64,000 nt of DNA, taken from positions 124,001-188,000 of the forward strand of contig NZ_JAODNM010000056.1 in assembly GCF_025464955.1 (NCBI RefSeq), given 5' to 3'. This DNA is from Amycolatopsis sp. (GTDB taxonomy: Bacteria > Actinomycetota > Actinomycetes > Mycobacteriales > Pseudonocardiaceae). The notes beneath the pieces were generated by a model. The model saw nothing but the letters and a program-made list of their open reading frames with translations, ran no database searches and was not told the DNA's origin. How positions within the stretch are numbered: the first letter of the stretch is position 1; every line of letters begins with the position of its first letter. The position numbers and the translations under genes were made by a program. Positions 43,854 through 52,554 of the stretch are shown here, piece by piece.

Positions 43854-44626
43854 CCGAAGTCCTGCGTCCAGTACCAGCCGTCGGTGGCGACGCCGACGCC
43901 GATCTTCGTCAGCGAGCAGTTGAGGATGTTCTGGCGGTGGCCGCTGGAGTTCATCCACAGCTGCATCGTCTGCTTGGCCGAGGTCGACCCCTTGGCGATG
44001 TTCTCCGCGCCCGGCTGCGAGTAGCCGGCCGCCCTGATGCGCTGGTCGAAGCTGACGCCTTCGGGAGTGTCGTGCGAGAAGTAGTTCCGCGCGGACATGT
44101 CGTCGCTGTGCTCCTGCGCGGCGTTCGTCAGGTGGCTCTCGACACTGAGGGGCGCGCAGCCCGCGTCGGCGCGTGCCTGGTTGACGAGGTCGACGACCTG
44201 GTCGGCCTGCGAGTCCGACCGGGTGGATTTCGGCGGAGCCGGTGGCGCGGGCGGAGCGGCCGGAGCTGAGGACGACGTCGTCGGCGCGGCCGGGGTGGTG
44301 GGAGCTGGGCTGGACGTCGAGGGCGGCGTCGTCGGTGTGGAGGACGTCGACGTCCCGGGGGCGGGTGTGGAGCCGTTCGAGCCGGGCGCGGGGGCCTGCG
44401 AGCTGGACGCCGGAGCGCCCTTGGCGAGCGGGTCGCCGAGCTGGCCTTGGTACGTCTGAGAGCCCGGGAGCGCCAAGGCCGCGTTACTCACAGTGTCAGA
44501 AGAGGGAACACCGCCGAGGGCAAAATACCCGCCGGCGGCCGTGGCGCCGCCGATAAGCACACTCAGGGACACCAGGCGTAACCGACTTCGAACACTAATG
44601 GAGGACACGGGGCGAAAAACTATCAC
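43847..44626 (-). CDS. CAP/SCP-domain secreted protein
   Basis: Protein of 259 residues. An N-terminal signal or anchor (LVSLSVLIGGATAAGGYFAL) is followed by a long Ser/Thr/Pro/Ala-rich linker and a CAP domain of about 120 residues (VDLVNQARADAGCAPLSVES, HSDDMSARNYFSHDTPEGVSF, ENIAKGS, WMNSSGHRQNIL, YWTQDFGY). The domain keeps the usual His and Glu cleft positions. Bacterial CAP proteins are extracellular with unclear roles. The GTG at 44626 or at 44608 could be the start; neither has a ribosome site. Confidence 0.85.
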   Translation of the reverse strand: MIVFRPVSSISVRSRLRLVSLSVLIGGATAAGGYFALGGVPSSDTVSNAALALPGSQTYQGQLGDPLAKGAPASSSQAPAPGSNGSTPAPGTSTSSTPTTPPSTSSPAPTTPAAPTTSSSAPAAPPAPPAPPKSTRSDSQADQVVDLVNQARADAGCAPLSVESHLTNAAQEHSDDMSARNYFSHDTPEGVSFDQRIRAAGYSQPGAENIAKGSTSAKQTMQLWMNSSGHRQNILNCSLTKIGVGVATDGWYWTQDFGY

Positions 44627-44665
44627 GAAACTGTAACTACGTGAACCGCCTTGTGCCGGGTTGAC

Positions 44666-45445
44666 TCAGGCGTGCAAACCGCGCTGCGATGCCGAGAGCG
44701 CGACGGTCAAGATCACCAGCGCGGCAACGACAACGCCGCTGAACACCGCCCGCCGCAACACCAGCTGCCGCCGCGTCAACGGCCAGGGCGCGCCGCCGAA
44801 CGTCGCCATCCGCTCGACCAGCCGGTGCGGCCGCAGCACCCGCGCCGCGAACAGGCCGAGCAGCGGCACCTGCGCGATCCACAACGTCGTCCGCAATGCG
44901 CCGTCGAACCGGAAGTCCGCGCCCAGCACCAGCGCGTGCCACAGCCCGAACGCGTAGCTCAGCGCGGCGAACTGATGCACCACGAGCCAGGCCCGGCGCG
45001 GGATCCGGCGCCGCAGGTACCAGGTCGGGCCGAGCAGCGCCGCGAAGTACAGCGACAGGACACCGGCGGTGTAGCCGAGCGCGCCGACGTCGGCGGTTTG
45101 CGGCACGAACGCCACCAGCAGCGACCCGGCGGGCGTGGCGAACACCCACAGCAGCGCGTGCAGCAGCATCAACGCCACCACGACGACGTTGAGCTGCCGA
45201 TGCCACGTCACCAGCGCGTGCCTCGACGGCAGGAACCGCGCGAATCGACGGGTCCCGGTGACCAGCCCGAGCACCAATCCGGCGTACGCCCAGATGATCG
45301 CGACGAGTCCACTGGCGTCGGTGAGCAGGAAGACCCGGTCGACGAGGTGGGATGCCGTGCCCAGCACGACGTCAGCCGCAGCGACAGCCACAGCCGCCAC
45401 GACGACGTGCGCCGCGCTCTGCGCGACGAGACGGCTCCGCGTCAC
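44666..45445 (-). CDS. ferric-reductase-like transmembrane haem protein
   Basis: Membrane protein of 259 residues with six or seven helices of the ferric reductase-like (MsrQ/YedZ) superfamily. Paired histidines sit in the helix regions TWHRQLNVVVVALMLLHALLW and VHQFAALSYAFGLWHALVLG, suitable for two b haems. The flavin and NAD modules of full reductases are absent. The GTG start overlaps the end of the broken methyltransferase gene (GTGA). Electron donor and acceptor unknown. Confidence 0.8.
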   Translation of the reverse strand: MTRSRLVAQSAAHVVVAAVAVAAADVVLGTASHLVDRVFLLTDASGLVAIIWAYAGLVLGLVTGTRRFARFLPSRHALVTWHRQLNVVVVALMLLHALLWVFATPAGSLLVAFVPQTADVGALGYTAGVLSLYFAALLGPTWYLRRRIPRRAWLVVHQFAALSYAFGLWHALVLGADFRFDGALRTTLWIAQVPLLGLFAARVLRPHRLVERMATFGGAPWPLTRRQLVLRRAVFSGVVVAALVILTVALSASQRGLHA

Positions 45446-45699
45446 CGAACCGCCTGCCGCAGCCCCTCGGGCCCGAACCCGACGGTCTCGAGCGAGCTCG
45501 CCCAGTCGCCCGCGAGGTCTGCGGAGAGGGTGAACCGCGCGCAACTCGGCGGCCAGTTGCGCAGGACGTCCTCCTTGAAGTCGAAGATCTCGGCCTGCGG
45601 ATCTTCGAACAGCCTGTCCGGGCGGCGGCTCTCCAGCATCCGCTGCGCGGCGATCGCCGGCGCCGTCGCCGTCGCCGGGACCCCGGTCAGACGCATCAT
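45442..45699 (-). pseudogene. internally deleted SAM methyltransferase (LCM type)
   Basis: An open frame of 85 residues joins two parts of the actinobacterial leucine-carboxyl-methyltransferase-like family. The N-terminal ESRRPDRLFEDPQAEIF is normally followed by about 80 residues with the SAM-binding site. Here it is followed at once by the later block TLSADLAGDWASSLETVGFGPE, and the C-terminal half is missing. The SAM site is thus lost. The frame keeps four-base overlaps with both neighbours, so it may still be translated as a spacer in the operon. Confidence 0.6.
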
Positions 45700-46076
45700 T
45701 TCGCGGTCAGGCGCAGCACCTGGCTGACCTTGAGCCGCCGCAGCAGGGCCGCCGGCTTCTTCGGCAAGAACTCGGACGCCTCGGCCGCTGTGACGAGCTG
45801 TGGGTTGGTGACCTCCACCGTCCGGCCGCGGTGGACTACCTCGGCGTTACCCGCGGCGGTGAGGTTACGGACCCAGTCGCGGTCGGGTCCGTAGGTGAGG
45901 AACACCGCATATCCGCCCGGCACGTCGAACATCGAAAGCGGTGTCCGGTAAGGCTTTCCGGACTTGCGGCCGACGTGGGCGAGGATCCCCATCCCGGGCA
46001 GCCTGCCCGCCCAGAGGCGCTGGACAGGGTTGGTGACATAGCGGTTGAACCTGGCCAGCCGGTCGGGGAGTTGCAT
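45696..46076 (-). CDS. Ddn-like deazaflavin-dependent nitroreductase family protein
   Basis: Protein of 126 residues in the F420-dependent Ddn/nitroreductase family. Signature regions are VGRKSGKPYRTPLSMF, YAVFLTYGPDRDWVRNL and the AGNAEVVHRGRTVEV beta hairpin. Members bind F420 and reduce quinones or nitro compounds. The ATG giving MQLPDRLARFNRYVTNP is the family start. It is coupled to the remnant methyltransferase downstream and divergent from a TetR gene 65 bases away. Confidence 0.88.
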   Translation of the reverse strand: MQLPDRLARFNRYVTNPVQRLWAGRLPGMGILAHVGRKSGKPYRTPLSMFDVPGGYAVFLTYGPDRDWVRNLTAAGNAEVVHRGRTVEVTNPQLVTAAEASEFLPKKPAALLRRLKVSQVLRLTAK

Positions 46077-46140
46077 GCCACCGAGCGTAGCCACGAACGA
46101 GGGCTTGCGGGAAGGACTGAACCAGTGATTCACTCCTTGG

Positions 46141-46752
46141 GTGCCGTATCGACGGACCCCCGCGGTCCAAGCCCGACTCGACGCCCAGCGCGTCGTGATC
46201 TTCGAAGCCGCCGTGGATTCCCTGGCCACGCACGGCTACGCGGGGTGTTCGGTCGCGGCCGTCGCGACAAGGGCGGGTATCGCCACCGGCAGCGTCTACC
46301 AGCACTTCCCGAGCAAGACCGGGTTGGTCGTCGAGCTGTTCCGGTCGGTCGTCGCGTTTGAGGTGGCCGCTGTCGAAGAGGCGTCGACGCAGTCGGAAGA
46401 CCCGGTCAAGCGGATCGTCGCCGTGTTGGAGACGTTCGCGAGCCGCGCGTTGAAGGCGCCGCGGCTCGCGTACGCGCTGCTCGCCGAGCCCGTCGACGCG
46501 CCGATCGAGGCCGAGCGCCTGGTGTTCCGGCGCGCGTTCATCGACGTCGTGGCCAGCCGGATCGAAGAGGCGATCGAGGTGGGCGCGCTGCCGCCGCAGG
46601 ACGCCGAGCTCAGCGCCGCGGCGCTGGTCGGCGCGACAGCCGAGGTGCTGATCGGCCCGCTGACCGCCGAGAGCGCGGACGCGTCCGTGCTGGAAAAGCT
46701 GAGCTTGTTCACCGTTCGCGCCTTAGGAGGCTCCCTTGTCCGCAACGCATGA
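46141..46752 (+). CDS. TetR family regulator
   Basis: Repressor of 203 residues with N-terminal helix-turn-helix CSVAAVATRAGIATGSVYQHFPSK and a helical ligand domain. It starts with GTG. It overlaps the AidB-like gene by 17 bases, so it is likely to regulate that operon, and could also act on the divergent Ddn-like gene. Ligand unknown; acyl-CoA derivatives are plausible for regulators beside acyl-CoA dehydrogenases. Confidence 0.87.
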   Translation: MPYRRTPAVQARLDAQRVVIFEAAVDSLATHGYAGCSVAAVATRAGIATGSVYQHFPSKTGLVVELFRSVVAFEVAAVEEASTQSEDPVKRIVAVLETFASRALKAPRLAYALLAEPVDAPIEAERLVFRRAFIDVVASRIEEAIEVGALPPQDAELSAAALVGATAEVLIGPLTAESADASVLEKLSLFTVRALGGSLVRNA

Positions 46753-48361
46753 AGTGACGAACCAGGTCCCAGTGCTGACCGGCAACGACATGGCCGCCGA
46801 CCCGGCGTTGCTCGAGGCCCTGCACCGCGAAGGTGCGGCGTGGGCCGAGGAGGAGCTGCACGAGATCGGCAGGCTCGCGGGCAGTGAGAAGGCCCAGACC
46901 TGGGGTCGCGTGGCGAACGAGAACCCGCCGAAGCTGCTCACTCACGACCGCGTCGGAAACCGCATCGACGAGGTCGAGTTCCACCCGTACTGGCATGACC
47001 TGATGGATGTCGCGGTGTCCCACGGCCTGCACGCGGCGCCGTGGCGGTCCGACCGTTCGGGCGCCCATGTCGCGCGAGCGGCGAAGTTCCTGGTCTGGGC
47101 GCAGGTCGAGCCGGGCCACACCTGTCCGATCTCGATGACGTACGCGGCGGTACCCGCGCTTCGGCACAACCCCGAGCTTTCGCAGGCGTACGAGGGATTG
47201 CTCGCGTCTACGGAGTACGACTTCGGGCTGCGCGTGCCGAGTACCAAACGCGGCCTGATCGCGGGCATGTCGATGACCGAGAAGCAGGGCGGTTCCGATG
47301 TCCGCGCGAACACCACGAACGCGGTGCCGTCCGCCGCCGGAACATATGTCCTGACCGGGCACAAGTGGTTCACGTCCGCGCCGATGTCGGACATGTTCCT
47401 GACGCTCGCGCAGGCGCCCGGCGGGCTGTCCTGCTTCCTGCTTCCGAGGGTGCTCCCGGACGGCACGCGCAATCCGATCCACCTGCAGCGGCTGAAGGAC
47501 AAACTCGGCAACAAGTCCAACGCGTCCGCCGAAATCGAGTACGACGGCGCTGTCGGCTGGCTCGTCGGCGAAGAGGGCCGCGGCGTGCGGACGATCATCG
47601 ACATGGTCAACAACACCCGCCTCGACTGCACCCTGGGCAGTGCTTCGCTGATGCGGTACGGCAGTGTCCGCGCGACACACCACGCCATGCACCGCAGCGC
47701 GTTCGGCAAAAACCTCGTCGACCAGCCGTTGATGACCAACGTCCTGGCCGACCTGGCGCTGGAGTCGGAGGCGGCGACCACGGTCGCGATGCGGCTGGCC
47801 GGTGCCACCGAGCGCGCCGCCGCGGGCGATGCCGAGGAGGAAGCCTTCCGCCGGCTCGGGCTGGCGGTGACGAAGTACTGGGTCTGCAAGCGTGCGCCTT
47901 CGCATGCCGCGGAAGCGCTGGAGTGCTTGGGCGGCAACGGTTACGTCGAAGAATCCGGCATGCCGAGGCTGTACCGCGAGGCGCCACTGTCCTCGATCTG
48001 GGAGGGTTCCGGCAACGTCGCCGCGCTGGACGCGTTGCGTGCCATGGGGAAGCAGCCGGAGTCCGTCGAGGCGTTCTTCACCGAGGTCGGCAAGGCGTCC
48101 GGCGCCGACGCGCGCCTCGACGACGCCACCGCGCGGCTGCACAAGGAACTGGCCAACTTTTCCGACATCGAATACCGCGCCCGGCGAGTCGTCGAGTCGA
48201 TGGCGTTGGTGCTGCAGGGTTCCCTGCTCGTCCGGCATGCCCCGGCCGCCGTCGCGGACGCCTTCTGCGCGTCACGCTTCGGCGGAGACTGGGGCATCGC
48301 CTTCGGCACCCTTCCCCCCGGCGTCGACATCACCGCCATCATCGCCCGCGCCCACCCCTAA
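46736..48361 (+). CDS. AidB-like acyl-CoA dehydrogenase family protein
   Basis: FAD-binding acyl-CoA dehydrogenase fold of 541 residues, longer than metabolic dehydrogenases (about 380) and matching the AidB branch. Markers are HTCPISMTYAAVPALR, MSMTEKQGGSDVRANTT, VLTGHKWFTSAPMSDMFLTLAQ split, ALECLGGNGYVEESGMPRLYR and SIWEGSGNV. E. coli AidB is part of the response to DNA alkylation and may bind DNA; members in actinobacteria are less studied. TTG start inside the TetR gene behind an AGGAGG site. Substrate unproven. Confidence 0.88.
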   Translation: MSATHEVTNQVPVLTGNDMAADPALLEALHREGAAWAEEELHEIGRLAGSEKAQTWGRVANENPPKLLTHDRVGNRIDEVEFHPYWHDLMDVAVSHGLHAAPWRSDRSGAHVARAAKFLVWAQVEPGHTCPISMTYAAVPALRHNPELSQAYEGLLASTEYDFGLRVPSTKRGLIAGMSMTEKQGGSDVRANTTNAVPSAAGTYVLTGHKWFTSAPMSDMFLTLAQAPGGLSCFLLPRVLPDGTRNPIHLQRLKDKLGNKSNASAEIEYDGAVGWLVGEEGRGVRTIIDMVNNTRLDCTLGSASLMRYGSVRATHHAMHRSAFGKNLVDQPLMTNVLADLALESEAATTVAMRLAGATERAAAGDAEEEAFRRLGLAVTKYWVCKRAPSHAAEALECLGGNGYVEESGMPRLYREAPLSSIWEGSGNVAALDALRAMGKQPESVEAFFTEVGKASGADARLDDATARLHKELANFSDIEYRARRVVESMALVLQGSLLVRHAPAAVADAFCASRFGGDWGIAFGTLPPGVDITAIIARAHP

Positions 48362-48383
48362 CCCCACAGGCTTCGCAAGAGAC

Positions 48384-48449
48384 CGCAACTCGCCGTCGAG
48401 TTGCGATGCTTAGCGTGCACAAGCAGGGCACTTTTGGACAAAAGTGCCC
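48384..48449. repeat. composite palindromic repeat locus C
   Basis: A 22-bp palindrome beginning CGCAACTCGCCG (48384-48405) followed by GGGCACTTTTG-GA-CAAAAGTGCCC-type hairpin (48426-48449, perfect 11-bp arms). Both are members of the families at loci A and B. It lies between the convergent AidB-like and multicopper oxidase genes and probably terminates both. Confidence 0.75.
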
Positions 48450-48454
48450 GGCCG

Positions 48455-50020
48455 TCAGGAGGTGGTGAAGTCGGCCATCATGGCCATGTCCTCGTGTTCC
48501 AGGTTGTGGCAGTGGAAGACGTACCGCCCCGCGTAGTCGTTGAAGCGGACGGCGATCTCCGCCGACTCGGCCGCGCGCACGTCGACGGTGTCCTTCCAGC
48601 CCTGGTCGTACGGCCCGGGCTTGCCGCCGTTGCGGGCGAGCACCTGGAACTGGTCGAGGTGCAGGTGGATCGGGTGGTGCACGTCCGACACGAACCGCCA
48701 GATCTCCGTGTCGCCGAGGCGCGGTGTCGCGAGCGGGTGGCCCGGCTCGTACGGCTGCCCGTTGATCGTCCAGCCGGATCGGTCCGAGTGGCTCTGGAAC
48801 AGGAACTCCCGCGTGACAGTCGCCTTCCCCGGGTCCAGCGGGACGATCGTGGACAACTTCGGCGGCACGGTCGCGTCGTCCACCGGCGCCCGGGCGTCCG
48901 CGGCGACGTCGAACCGCATGACCTCGACCGTCCGCCCGGTCCCGAACGTGTTGAGCAGCCGCACGCGGGTTCCCGGCGGGTAGCGGGAGAAGTCGACCAC
49001 GACGTCGAACCGTTCGGCGGACGCCATCTCGATCGCGTCATGCGCGAGCGGCGCCGCGAGCAGGCCGCCGTCGCCGCCAACCTGCACAAACCCGTTCCCA
49101 CCAGGCGGAGGCGGGTCCAGCTGGAGCCGGTAGCGACGACAGTTCGACGCGTTCAACAGCCTCAGCCGGTAACGCAGGCGCTTGACGTCGAGCACCGGCC
49201 AAGGCGCACCGTTGACCAGGACGACATCGCCGAGCACACCGTTCAGGTACCCACTTGTCACCCCGGGAACGCTGAGATTCGGTGCCAGCGCTGGATAATC
49301 GAGCCGACCGTCCGCGGTGAACGCGCGATCGGTGATCATCAGCGGCAGGTCGCGGTCGCCTTTCGGCAGCGGCAGCGAGTCCTCTTCGTCGTCGTGTACG
49401 AGGTGGAACCCGGCGAGCCCGAGCCAGACCATCGGACCGGTGAACCCCATGCTGTGGTCGTGGTACCAGAGCGTCGCCGCCCGCTGGTTCGACGGATACG
49501 TGTAGTCCCGAGTACCGACGGTCGGCGTGCCGGGCATCAGCATCATCTCGTGTGCGGGCGGGGCGTTGAGCGGCAGGATCGTGTCGCCGGGATACCCGTC
49601 GCTCGCCGACGGCGTATGCCCGCCATGCAGGTGGACGACAACGGGCCGCGGTAGTTCGTTACGGTGCTTGACAACCATCCGCCGCCCGGATCGCGACACC
49701 AGCGTCGGCCCCGGGAACGTGCCGCCGTACGTCCACGCCTCGGTCTTCACTCCGGGAAGGATCTCCAGCGTGCTGACCTGCTGGGGGATCTCGTAGTAGT
49801 CGGCAGACGCGTCCGAGCGCACCGGTCGCAGCACCGGCGGGATCGGCAGCGGCACCTGGAACGGCGGTGGTAGCGGGATTCCGCTGCGTACCAACGTTCC
49901 CGGCTCACCGTTGTCGAGCGCGCCGCCCCACGAGAACCCGCTGCCGAGCGCGACAGCCGTCGCCCCGCCGGCGACGGTCAGGCCGGTGAGCCCGAGGAAT
50001 CGACGTCGATTGAGGTTCAC
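48455..50020 (-). CDS. multicopper oxidase, Tat-exported
   Basis: Protein of 521 residues with a twin-arginine signal (NRRRFLGLTGLTVAGGA). All four copper-binding blocks are present: HLHGGHTPS, WYHDHSMGF, HPIHLHLDQFQV and HCHNLEHEDMAMM, the last giving type 1 copper with a Met ligand. It resembles the CotA/bilirubin oxidase/SpoA-like group that oxidises phenols, bilirubin or metals outside the membrane. It follows a small membrane protein with a four-base overlap; a MarR gene is divergent from the pair. Confidence 0.92.
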   Translation of the reverse strand: MNLNRRRFLGLTGLTVAGGATAVALGSGFSWGGALDNGEPGTLVRSGIPLPPPFQVPLPIPPVLRPVRSDASADYYEIPQQVSTLEILPGVKTEAWTYGGTFPGPTLVSRSGRRMVVKHRNELPRPVVVHLHGGHTPSASDGYPGDTILPLNAPPAHEMMLMPGTPTVGTRDYTYPSNQRAATLWYHDHSMGFTGPMVWLGLAGFHLVHDDEEDSLPLPKGDRDLPLMITDRAFTADGRLDYPALAPNLSVPGVTSGYLNGVLGDVVLVNGAPWPVLDVKRLRYRLRLLNASNCRRYRLQLDPPPPGGNGFVQVGGDGGLLAAPLAHDAIEMASAERFDVVVDFSRYPPGTRVRLLNTFGTGRTVEVMRFDVAADARAPVDDATVPPKLSTIVPLDPGKATVTREFLFQSHSDRSGWTINGQPYEPGHPLATPRLGDTEIWRFVSDVHHPIHLHLDQFQVLARNGGKPGPYDQGWKDTVDVRAAESAEIAVRFNDYAGRYVFHCHNLEHEDMAMMADFTTS

Positions 50021-50415
50021 GATGTCGCCTCGGCCGGTTTACGCCAGGCCCAGACGAGCAGAAACAGGATTCCGGCGATGATCAGCACGCCCAGCGGGAT
50101 GTGGACGGCCAGGATCCGGCTGTACCCGAGCACGATCTGCCCGGCTTCGACACCGAACAGCCCGATGCTGACCGGGATCGGCCACCACGGGCCGCGGCCC
50201 GGCCGCCACAGCAGGACCGCACACAGCCCCAGCACGACCGCGGTGATCCCGGTCCTGGTCGCGTTTTCCTTGTGCATGGCCAAAAAGTCGTAGTGCCCGG
50301 CGAGGAACCCACCCGCGAGCACTGCCTGGGCAAACGCCAACACCGCCTCCGCGGTGACGGCCGCACGGAACAGCCATCTCGGCCAGCGCCGAGTCTTGGT
50401 CGTGGACATACCCAC
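50017..50415 (-). CDS. four-helix membrane protein upstream of multicopper oxidase
   Basis: Protein of 132 residues with four hydrophobic segments (FRAAVTAEAVLAFAQAVLAGGFLAG region, TAVVLGLCAVLLW, VSIGLFGVEAGQIVL, VHIPLGVLIIAGILFLLVWAW). Short HY and MH motifs face the first loop (HYDFLAMHKENA). No family recognised for certain. Coupled to the oxidase gene by GTGA, so it may assist in export, anchoring or electron supply. Start is GTG or an ATG six bases later. Confidence 0.75.
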   Translation of the reverse strand: MGMSTTKTRRWPRWLFRAAVTAEAVLAFAQAVLAGGFLAGHYDFLAMHKENATRTGITAVVLGLCAVLLWRPGRGPWWPIPVSIGLFGVEAGQIVLGYSRILAVHIPLGVLIIAGILFLLVWAWRKPAEATS

Positions 50416-50443
50416 GATAGTGCCACATGAAACCGTTCGGTGT

Positions 50444-50454
50444 GAAACTGTTTC
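50444..50454. promoter_or_regulatory. possible MarR operator GAAACTGTTTC
   Basis: Eleven-base palindrome (GAAAC-T-GTTTC) between the divergent membrane-protein/oxidase pair and the MarR gene, with another GAAAC 16 bases to its left. Location fits the MarR regulator; sequence support is modest. Confidence 0.35.
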
Positions 50455-50478
50455 TGGAATGGCCTATGCTGAGCGGCG

Positions 50479-50910
50479 ATGACCAGCGAAGAACTGTCCC
50501 TGGACCACAACATCGGCTTCCTGCTGCGCCAGGCCCACCAGCGGGCCGCGGCGGCGTTCGCCAACGCCCTCGAACCGCACGAGATCTCCGGCCGTCACTA
50601 TCCGGTGCTTCACACCCTGGGTAAGCGAGGGCCGCTGAGTCAGCGCGAGCTCGTCGACAGCGTCAACAGCGACAAGGCGTCCATGGTCCGGATCGTCGAC
50701 GACCTCGAGGCCAAGGGCCTGGCCGCCCGGCGCCCGGCGCCGGGAGACCGCCGGGTGCGGTCGGTCGAGCTCACCGAACACGGCCGCGAGGTCCTCGCCA
50801 AGGCCGAACAAACTGCGGTCGACGTCGCCGAGAGCCTGCTCACGCACCTTGACCAGCGGAAACGCGCCCAGCTCACCGCTCTGCTCCTCGACTTCCTCCA
50901 CGCCCCCTAA
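50479..50910 (+). CDS. MarR family regulator
   Basis: Winged-helix protein of 143 residues. DNA-recognition helices are LSQRELVDSVNSDKASMVRIVDDLEAKGL with the wing RRPAPGDRRVRSVELTEHG. Divergent from the multicopper oxidase operon by 63 bases, so it is the likely regulator of that pair. It ends next to the palindromic repeat locus D. Confidence 0.9.
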   Translation: MTSEELSLDHNIGFLLRQAHQRAAAAFANALEPHEISGRHYPVLHTLGKRGPLSQRELVDSVNSDKASMVRIVDDLEAKGLAARRPAPGDRRVRSVELTEHGREVLAKAEQTAVDVAESLLTHLDQRKRAQLTALLLDFLHAP

Positions 50911-50976
50911 GGGCACTTTTGTACTTTTGTGCCCTGGTTGAGCTCTCAAGCAGGGCACTCTTGTACAAAAGTGCCC
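50911..50976. repeat. palindromic repeat locus D, bidirectional terminator
   Basis: Two members of the GGGCACTTTTGTACAAAAGTGCCC family: 50911-50934 (outer arms GGGCAC/GTGCCC, core altered) and 50953-50976 (one mismatch). They start directly after the MarR stop and end four bases before the MFS stop on the other strand. Convergent placement supports termination in both directions. Confidence 0.75.
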
Positions 50977-50979
50977 GCC

Positions 50980-52419
50980 CTAGACGACGTCTTCGATCGA
51001 GGTGCCTTTGGTCTCCTTGATGAACTTCAGCGCGAACGGGATCGAGAGCAGCGCGAACGCGGTGTAGATCCAGTACGTGAAGCTCAGGTTCCAGTTGCTC
51101 ATGCTCGGGAAGCTGACCGTGACCACCCAGTTCGCGACCCAGTTCGCCGCGGTCCCGACTGCCAGCGCCGCGCCGCGGATGCGCAACGGGAACATCTCGC
51201 CCAGCAGCACCCAAAGGATGACACCCCAGGACAGCGCGAACGACAGCACGAAGATGTTCGCGAAGACCAGCGCGATCGGGCCCCACACACCCGGCAGGCT
51301 CAGCTCGCCGTTGACCTTGTCGGCGTGGCCGAACGCGAGTGCGGCGACGCCGAGCCCGATCGCCATGCCGACCGAGCCGATCAGCAGCAGCGGTTTGCGG
51401 CCGACGCGATCGATGAACGCGATCGCGATGAACGTGCCGAGGATGTTGATGACCGGGCTGACCATCGAGATCAGCAGCGAGTCGGTGTTCTGGCCGACCG
51501 AGTGCCACAGCGTGTCGGAGTAGTAGAAGATCACGTTGATGCCGACGAACTGCTGGAACACGGCGAGCGCGATCCCGATCCACACGATCGGCAGCAGGCC
51601 GAACCGGCCGCCGAGCAGGTTGCGGACGCTCGACTTCTCCTCGCGCTTCAGCCCGCGCTGGATGTCGGCGAGCTTGGCGTCGGCGTTCTCCTCACCCTCG
51701 ACCTCGGCGATCACCTTGCGCGCCTTGTCGACCTTGCCGATCGACAGCAGGTAGTGCGGCGACTCGGGGATGATCGACGCGAGCACGAAGTAGACGATCG
51801 CCGGGATCCCCGCGGCCCCGAGCATCCACTGCCAGGATTCGAGGCCGCCGAGGTTGCCGTTCAGGTTGTGCGAACCGTCGGCCGCGACCGGCGCCAGGTC
51901 CTTGACCACCCAGTTGACCAGCGCCGACACGCCGATGCCGAGCACGATCGCGAGCTGCTGCAGCGACGCGAGCCTGCCGCGATACGCCGGCGGCGCGACC
52001 TCGGCGATGTAGGCCGGCCCGATCACCGACGCGATACCGATCGCGATACCGCCGATGACCCGCCAGATCGCGAGGTCCCAGACGCTGAACGGGAACATCG
52101 CGCCGACCGCGCTGATCAGGAACAACACGGCCGCGAGCTGCATCGTGCGGATGCGGCCGATCTTGTCGGACAGCAGCCCGCCGAACCACGCGCCGACCGC
52201 GGAACCGATGAGCGCGCTCGACACGGTCAGCCCGGTGACCCCGGCGCCGACGTTGAAGTGCTGGCGGATCCCGAGGACCGCGCCGTTGATGTTGGAGCTG
52301 TCGTACCCGAAGAGGAACCCGCCGACGGCGGCCGCTCCCGCGATGAAGACCACATGCGCGAGATGCTGCTGCGCGCTCTTGTCCCCGACCGGGGGCCCGT
52401 CCGTCGTCGTGTCCGTCAC
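50980..52419 (-). CDS. MFS sugar porter
   Basis: Twelve-helix sugar:proton symporter of 479 residues. Sugar-porter marks are GGFLFGYDSSNINGA in helix 1, LLSDKIGRIRTM, PESPHYLLSIGK after helix 6, the large central loop, FIDRVGRKPLLL and WVLLGEMFPLRIRG. The GTG start behind AAGGAGAT is preferred over upstream ATGs. Sugar specificity cannot be read. It is 134 bases downstream of the DUF11 protein on the same strand. Confidence 0.9.
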   Translation of the reverse strand: MTDTTTDGPPVGDKSAQQHLAHVVFIAGAAAVGGFLFGYDSSNINGAVLGIRQHFNVGAGVTGLTVSSALIGSAVGAWFGGLLSDKIGRIRTMQLAAVLFLISAVGAMFPFSVWDLAIWRVIGGIAIGIASVIGPAYIAEVAPPAYRGRLASLQQLAIVLGIGVSALVNWVVKDLAPVAADGSHNLNGNLGGLESWQWMLGAAGIPAIVYFVLASIIPESPHYLLSIGKVDKARKVIAEVEGEENADAKLADIQRGLKREEKSSVRNLLGGRFGLLPIVWIGIALAVFQQFVGINVIFYYSDTLWHSVGQNTDSLLISMVSPVINILGTFIAIAFIDRVGRKPLLLIGSVGMAIGLGVAALAFGHADKVNGELSLPGVWGPIALVFANIFVLSFALSWGVILWVLLGEMFPLRIRGAALAVGTAANWVANWVVTVSFPSMSNWNLSFTYWIYTAFALLSIPFALKFIKETKGTSIEDVV

Positions 52420-52554
52420 TTGGTCATCTCCTTGCTCACGAGCCGCGGACACCCTGGTGACACAGGCATTCCACGGCGTTGTACCCATAGTCGGCAACCT
52501 GAAACTTGGTCTGAACCATGCCGTACCACCTCGTGATGTGGACCACCGGGATGA

